From: Acidovorax facilis
GTDB lineage: Bacteria > Pseudomonadota > Gammaproteobacteria > Burkholderiales > Burkholderiaceae_C
Length of the DNA stretch: 64,000 nucleotides
Reading direction: 5' to 3'
NCBI RefSeq assembly: GCF_023913775.1
Contig: NZ_JAMXAX010000009.1
Coordinates: forward strand, 1-64,000
Shown here in pieces: positions 60,789 through 64,000 of the stretch. The position numbers were made by a program, and so were the translations under genes. The notes beneath the pieces were generated by a model that worked only from the letters and a program-made list of their open reading frames with translations, was not told the origin of the DNA and did not search any database. Positions within the stretch are counted from its first letter, which is position 1. Each line of letters begins with the position of its first letter.

Positions 60789-62572
60789 TGCTGTGCATAG
60801 ACCGCATCGCCCGAATAGGGGACGTATGAAACCGGCTGGCGACGGGGTGTAGTCGCGAACTGCTGCGCCGATTTGCAAAACCACAGGTGCTGCGTGTAGT
60901 GCTGGGTGTCGCCGTTGCGCTGCTTTTGCAGCTCCAGGCGGGCGTCCGGCTTGTCGGGGTCAATGTCGGGATCGTTTTCATCCCGGCGGGCACTCCACAC
61001 GGTGAATACGTTGTCTGCGCCGTCGGTGATCTTTGATGATCCGGCCACGTCGAGCTTTCCCGGCCCCTTGGTTTCGTCCGCACCTTTGCGTGGGTGGGCT
61101 ACCAGGTGAAGGTGGCAACCATTGCGGCGGGCGAAGTCGCACAGCTTGCGCACGGCCTCTTTCTGCGCCGTCATGGATCCGGGGCCATCCTCGGGCACGT
61201 CCGTCATCATCAGACTGTCGATAACGAAATGCCGCATCCCATAGCGCTTATTCGCGTACAGGAACACTTGCAACAAACGGTCAATACTGGCGCTGCCAAC
61301 CACGTTGAAGAACCACAGCTTGTCCGTGACCCACTCGCCCACAGCGTCGATGTACTTCATCGTCGGGCGGTCCAGTCCGGTCGCCTGCTTCACCACGCGC
61401 TTGAGCTGGCGCTCTGGCGTCATCTCCCCGCTAAACACCGTCACGCGCTCGCCTTGCGCCATCAGGCCAAGGAGAACTTGGGACAGCATCAAGCTCTTGC
61501 CGTGGCCGTTGTAGCCCGTCCACACCGATAGCTCGCCGGGGCGGAACTCGAACCAATCCAGCTCCTTGTCCAGCCTCAGCACCGGGTCGCGCTCGTCTGT
61601 GTGAGCGGGGTAAAACATCGACTTCACTTTGTTGATGAAGTCGGACGCCTGCCGCAGTTCCTCGGGGTCGAGCGTCTTCGCGGTGCGGGTTGCCTCCCAG
61701 AAGTCCGAAGCATCGGCACCTTGCAAAAGGAAATCGTTCGCATCCTTGGCGGGCAACGTGACCAGCTTGCAGCGCTCCAACCCGAGGCGGCGAACAATCT
61801 CCTGCGCCCCGGCCTTCCCGGCTTCGTCACTGTCAAAGAAGATCAGAATTTCGCTGAACCGATCCAGCCGCTCCCAGTCGTTTTCCATCCACTGGTGATT
61901 GCCTGCCCCGGCGTTCACGGACAGCGCCGGTACTCCGCACTGGTGCAGCGTCATTGCGTCAATCTCGCCCTCGGTGATTGCCACCGTCCGGGCCTTCGGG
62001 TCGATCAGGTGCCAGCCGAACAGGCAAGGCTCTGCCCCGCCCTCTTGGCGCATGTCCTTCTTCTCCGCGATGTTGCGATACTTGACGTTGACCAGCTCGC
62101 CGTCGCGCAGGTACGGGAACACGGCATAGGTCTTGTCCCCGCGTGTCTGCTCCGCGATGCGGAACGCGGCGATGGTTTCAGGCGTCAGGCCCCGGCCTTT
62201 GAGCCATTCCAGCGCGCCAGCCTTGGCGGATTGGCATTGCGGCTTGGCGGGACGCTTGAAAGTCTTTTTCTCGCGCTCGGGCATGGAGTCGCGCACACCA
62301 AGATAGTCCTTTGCTTCGCTGATGGCCTCAGAAATGGAGCATCCACGGACAGCCGCCCACAAATCGAGCAGGTCGCCTTTCTCGCCCGATGCGAAGTCAG
62401 CCCAAACACCGGCCTTGGCACCGGTTAGCCTGACGGACAAGGACTGGCCTTCTTCGCCGCTGGTGCTGCCTGCGGCCCATTCGCCCGCTTTGCGCTTGCC
62501 TCCGGGCAGCAGGTACTGGGCAATCGCGGCGGCTTCACCGGCCATGCGCTGTGACAATTCCTTCGCATTCAT
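60785..62572 (-). CDS. TOPRIM primase / RecA-like replicative helicase
   Basis: 595 aa from MNAKELSQRMAGEAAAIAQY. TOPRIM: VAITEGEIDAMTLHQ (about 205) and ILIFFDSDEAGKAGA (about 250). Helicase: Walker A WTGYNGHGKSLML (about 355), Walker B MRHFVIDSLMM (about 455), HLHLVAHPRKG. Same domain plan as T7 gp4 but with the zinc-binding part short or absent. It unwinds and primes phage DNA. Confidence 0.88.
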   Translation of the reverse strand: MNAKELSQRMAGEAAAIAQYLLPGGKRKAGEWAAGSTSGEEGQSLSVRLTGAKAGVWADFASGEKGDLLDLWAAVRGCSISEAISEAKDYLGVRDSMPEREKKTFKRPAKPQCQSAKAGALEWLKGRGLTPETIAAFRIAEQTRGDKTYAVFPYLRDGELVNVKYRNIAEKKDMRQEGGAEPCLFGWHLIDPKARTVAITEGEIDAMTLHQCGVPALSVNAGAGNHQWMENDWERLDRFSEILIFFDSDEAGKAGAQEIVRRLGLERCKLVTLPAKDANDFLLQGADASDFWEATRTAKTLDPEELRQASDFINKVKSMFYPAHTDERDPVLRLDKELDWFEFRPGELSVWTGYNGHGKSLMLSQVLLGLMAQGERVTVFSGEMTPERQLKRVVKQATGLDRPTMKYIDAVGEWVTDKLWFFNVVGSASIDRLLQVFLYANKRYGMRHFVIDSLMMTDVPEDGPGSMTAQKEAVRKLCDFARRNGCHLHLVAHPRKGADETKGPGKLDVAGSSKITDGADNVFTVWSARRDENDPDIDPDKPDARLELQKQRNGDTQHYTQHLWFCKSAQQFATTPRRQPVSYVPYSGDAVYAQQ

Positions 62573-63435
62573 GCCGCCACCTCCACGCGCTTGCCGTCGC
62601 GGAACTGGTGGGCGGTGTTGTGCCAACACTTGGCGGATATGGCGGACCAGACGCTATCAAACCCGGCATCGCGCCACCACGATGCGTTGCGATGGAGCGC
62701 GGCGTATTCGTCGCTGTCGCGCCTCGGCCCTGATCCGCCAAGGTGGACGCCCGCATCCTCCCATCGGGCTTGATTCAGCCACGTCGCCGGGTTCGGGATG
62801 AACTGTCCGCCGTCCTTGCGCCATTGCTCCGATGCGGCCTGAGCTGCGATTGCTGCCAGCATCCTGGCGAGCAGGTCCGCGTCCGGTTTTCGCTTCTCGA
62901 ACGCCTTCAACGCGGCATCCCTGCCGACTTTTTTCGGGAACGCTGCCCAAAACTCCGCAAACCCCCCGTGGGGGGTAGGGGGGGTATTTCTTTCTTCTCT
63001 TCTCTTATCTACTCTTATCGGTTTCGTCTGGGTTAGCGATGGGTTAGCCATGGGTAACCCATGGGTTACCGGTGGGTTTTCTTCGGGTTGCCCATCGGTT
63101 TGTTTTGGGTTCTTTTTTGGCCTACCGCCCTTGTTTCCGTTCTCCCATGCAGCAAGCAATGCGGCATTCTTTTCAGCCCACCCGGTAACCGTCACCGTCA
63201 GGCCATCGCGGGCGATGTACTCGGCAGCAATCAGTGCTTCCTCAAGGTCTTGGGCTGCGCCAGGGAATTGGCATAAAGCCTTCAAGCCTGCGGCGGGGAT
63301 ATCAAAAACATCGCCCTTGCGGTTTTGGCAGTGCGCCCACAGCCGCATGATGTAAACCGGCGCGAGCTGGTCTTTCAGCATGTCGGCCACCATGCGCGTG
63401 CGCCAATGGTCGAAGAAATCAGGATCTACGATCAT
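62569..63435 (-). CDS. replication initiator / O-like protein containing the origin
   Basis: 288 aa. N-terminal domain (MIVDPDFFDHWRTRMVADML, FDIPAAGLKALCQFPGAAQD) is wHTH-like; a low-complexity linker (about 100-150) is encoded by the iterons; the C-terminal domain (AFPKKVGRDAALKAFEK, WRKDGGQFIPNPATWLNQAR) is a helicase-loader type. Same layout as lambda O, with origin inside the gene. Overlaps primase-helicase by ATGA. Confidence 0.8.
   Translation of the reverse strand: MIVDPDFFDHWRTRMVADMLKDQLAPVYIMRLWAHCQNRKGDVFDIPAAGLKALCQFPGAAQDLEEALIAAEYIARDGLTVTVTGWAEKNAALLAAWENGNKGGRPKKNPKQTDGQPEENPPVTHGLPMANPSLTQTKPIRVDKRREERNTPPTPHGGFAEFWAAFPKKVGRDAALKAFEKRKPDADLLARMLAAIAAQAASEQWRKDGGQFIPNPATWLNQARWEDAGVHLGGSGPRRDSDEYAALHRNASWWRDAGFDSVWSAISAKCWHNTAHQFRDGKRVEVAA
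63018..63116. other. predicted phage replication origin: nine 11-base iterons
   Basis: Nine repeats with consensus TGGGTTA start exactly 11 bases apart at 63018, 63029, 63040, 63051, 63062, 63073, 63084, 63095 and 63106. The middle pair makes an 18-base perfect palindrome (63053-63070). A pyrimidine-rich stretch (about 62985-63017) flanks one side, suitable for opening. Eleven is not a multiple of three, so DNA rather than protein is selected. Confidence 0.82.
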
Positions 63436-63446
63436 GCCTGCGACTT

Positions 63447-63776
63447 TCAGAACGGCATGCTTGGGTCAGAATCAACGAACGCAACCTTGAACTCCCCCAG
63501 TCGGAGAAAAGATACGCGGGCTCGCACCCATTCCGCCGCGCAGGCGGTTTCAGCGGGGGAAACTGTGACCAGCGGGTCGTCGATATAGCCGCCAGCCATA
63601 GTGAAACCACTGCTTCTCGCCGCCGCATCCACCCACTGCGCCGCAAAGTAGCGCAATTCACCTGGAAGGCCGGGCACGCCGGTCAGTACGAACAGCGGCT
63701 GGCCGTCCGCCAGCGCCAGTTCGCCAATGGCGCCGTTTTGGAATTTGAAGGACGTTTGCACTTGATACCCTTTCAA
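63447..63776 (-). CDS. phage protein of unknown function
   Basis: 109 aa, MKGYQVQTSFKFQNGAIGEL, beta-rich then helical. No recognised family. First larger gene ahead of the replication genes. Confidence 0.6.
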   Translation of the reverse strand: MKGYQVQTSFKFQNGAIGELALADGQPLFVLTGVPGLPGELRYFAAQWVDAAARSSGFTMAGGYIDDPLVTVSPAETACAAEWVRARVSFLRLGEFKVAFVDSDPSMPF

Positions 63777-63850
63777 GAAAACCCAGAAAAATCACGTCGG
63801 CAGGCAGTGGGTGAGGCTGCTTTTCGGTAGCGAACCTAGCCGGGTGAAAC

Positions 63851-63958
63851 TCATACGTGCTTCAACCGAAACACGCGAAAAACAAAAGCCACCAGCCACG
63901 CGGGCACCAGACCCCAGCAATAGGCCGTCATCACGGCGCGCTTGATGGCGGTGCGCAT
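63851..63958 (-). CDS. very small membrane-active-looking protein
   Basis: 35 aa, MRTAIKRAVMTAYCWGLVPA, basic start and one hydrophobic segment (WLVAFVFRVF). Start at 63958 follows the preceding stop closely. Low certainty. Confidence 0.4.
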   Translation of the reverse strand: MRTAIKRAVMTAYCWGLVPAWLVAFVFRVFRLKHV

Positions 63959-63960
63959 GG

Positions 63961-64000
63961 TCAAACCTTGAACCGCCGCGCAAGCGCCTTCATGGCCGCT
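63961..64000 (-). CDS. 3' end of a gene cut by the window edge
   Basis: The frame ends at TGA 63963-63961. Only ...MKALARRFKV is visible, and the ATG may be internal. Identity cannot be judged. Confidence 0.35.
   Translation of the reverse strand, partial: AAMKALARRFKV

Overview
The window reads as a GC-rich betaproteobacterial chromosome, most likely Burkholderiales/Comamonadaceae (Acidovorax-like by codon use, gene families and an intergenic palindrome style; inferred, no database search was possible). Bases 1 to about 20.7 kb are host sequence and about 20.78 kb to the right edge is one prophage. Its right end, integrase and CI/Cro switch lie beyond the window.

Host part: a + strand periplasmic copper-handling cluster (CusC-like outer-membrane lipoprotein, multicopper oxidase, cupredoxin, DUF411 protein, CusF-like protein) is followed by a DmpA/P1-family peptidase, a DUF3011/ricin-lectin lipid-free exported protein, an EF-hand protein, a TAXI-type receptor, a DUF1631 protein, the ABC-F factor EttA, an RhlE-type DEAD-box helicase overlapped by a Rossmann oxidoreductase, an EEP-family nuclease/phosphatase, an M14-like carboxypeptidase and a Kef/YbaL cation:proton antiporter. 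The host block ends inside the anticodon arm of a tRNA-Arg(UCU) gene, the prophage attachment site.

Prophage, read mainly on the minus strand from right to left: replication genes (helicase-loader/O-like protein with an internal iteron origin, TOPRIM primase-helicase), NinB, RuvC-like resolvase and small regulators, then a hammerhead ribozyme and two phage tRNA genes, then terminase, portal, scaffold, N4-gp56-type capsid, internal virion proteins, tail/fibre proteins (one with a collagen-like region), and lysis genes (holin, SAR endolysin, Rz/Rz1). The set looks podovirus-like. A bipartite element, CAGTAGGGTT-N18-TCGGAACACT, stands in front of seven minus-strand blocks at an almost fixed distance from the start codon and is probably the phage's structural-gene promoter.

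Between 34.4 and 41.6 kb is an accessory region, mostly + strand. It holds a P22 immI-like switch (Mnt-like and Arc-like ribbon-helix-helix proteins around four palindromic operators, followed by a KilA-N protein), then a RAMP/Cas7-like single-domain protein, a winged-helix protein and a 570-base noncoding array of about five structured repeat units with covarying hairpins and strict five-base GGNNN periodicity. A HigBA-type toxin-antitoxin pair, a C4-type antisense RNA ahead of a nuclease-like gene and a Rha antirepressor, and two membrane-protein morons follow. The RAMP-like gene plus repeat array is the best candidate here for an undescribed system.
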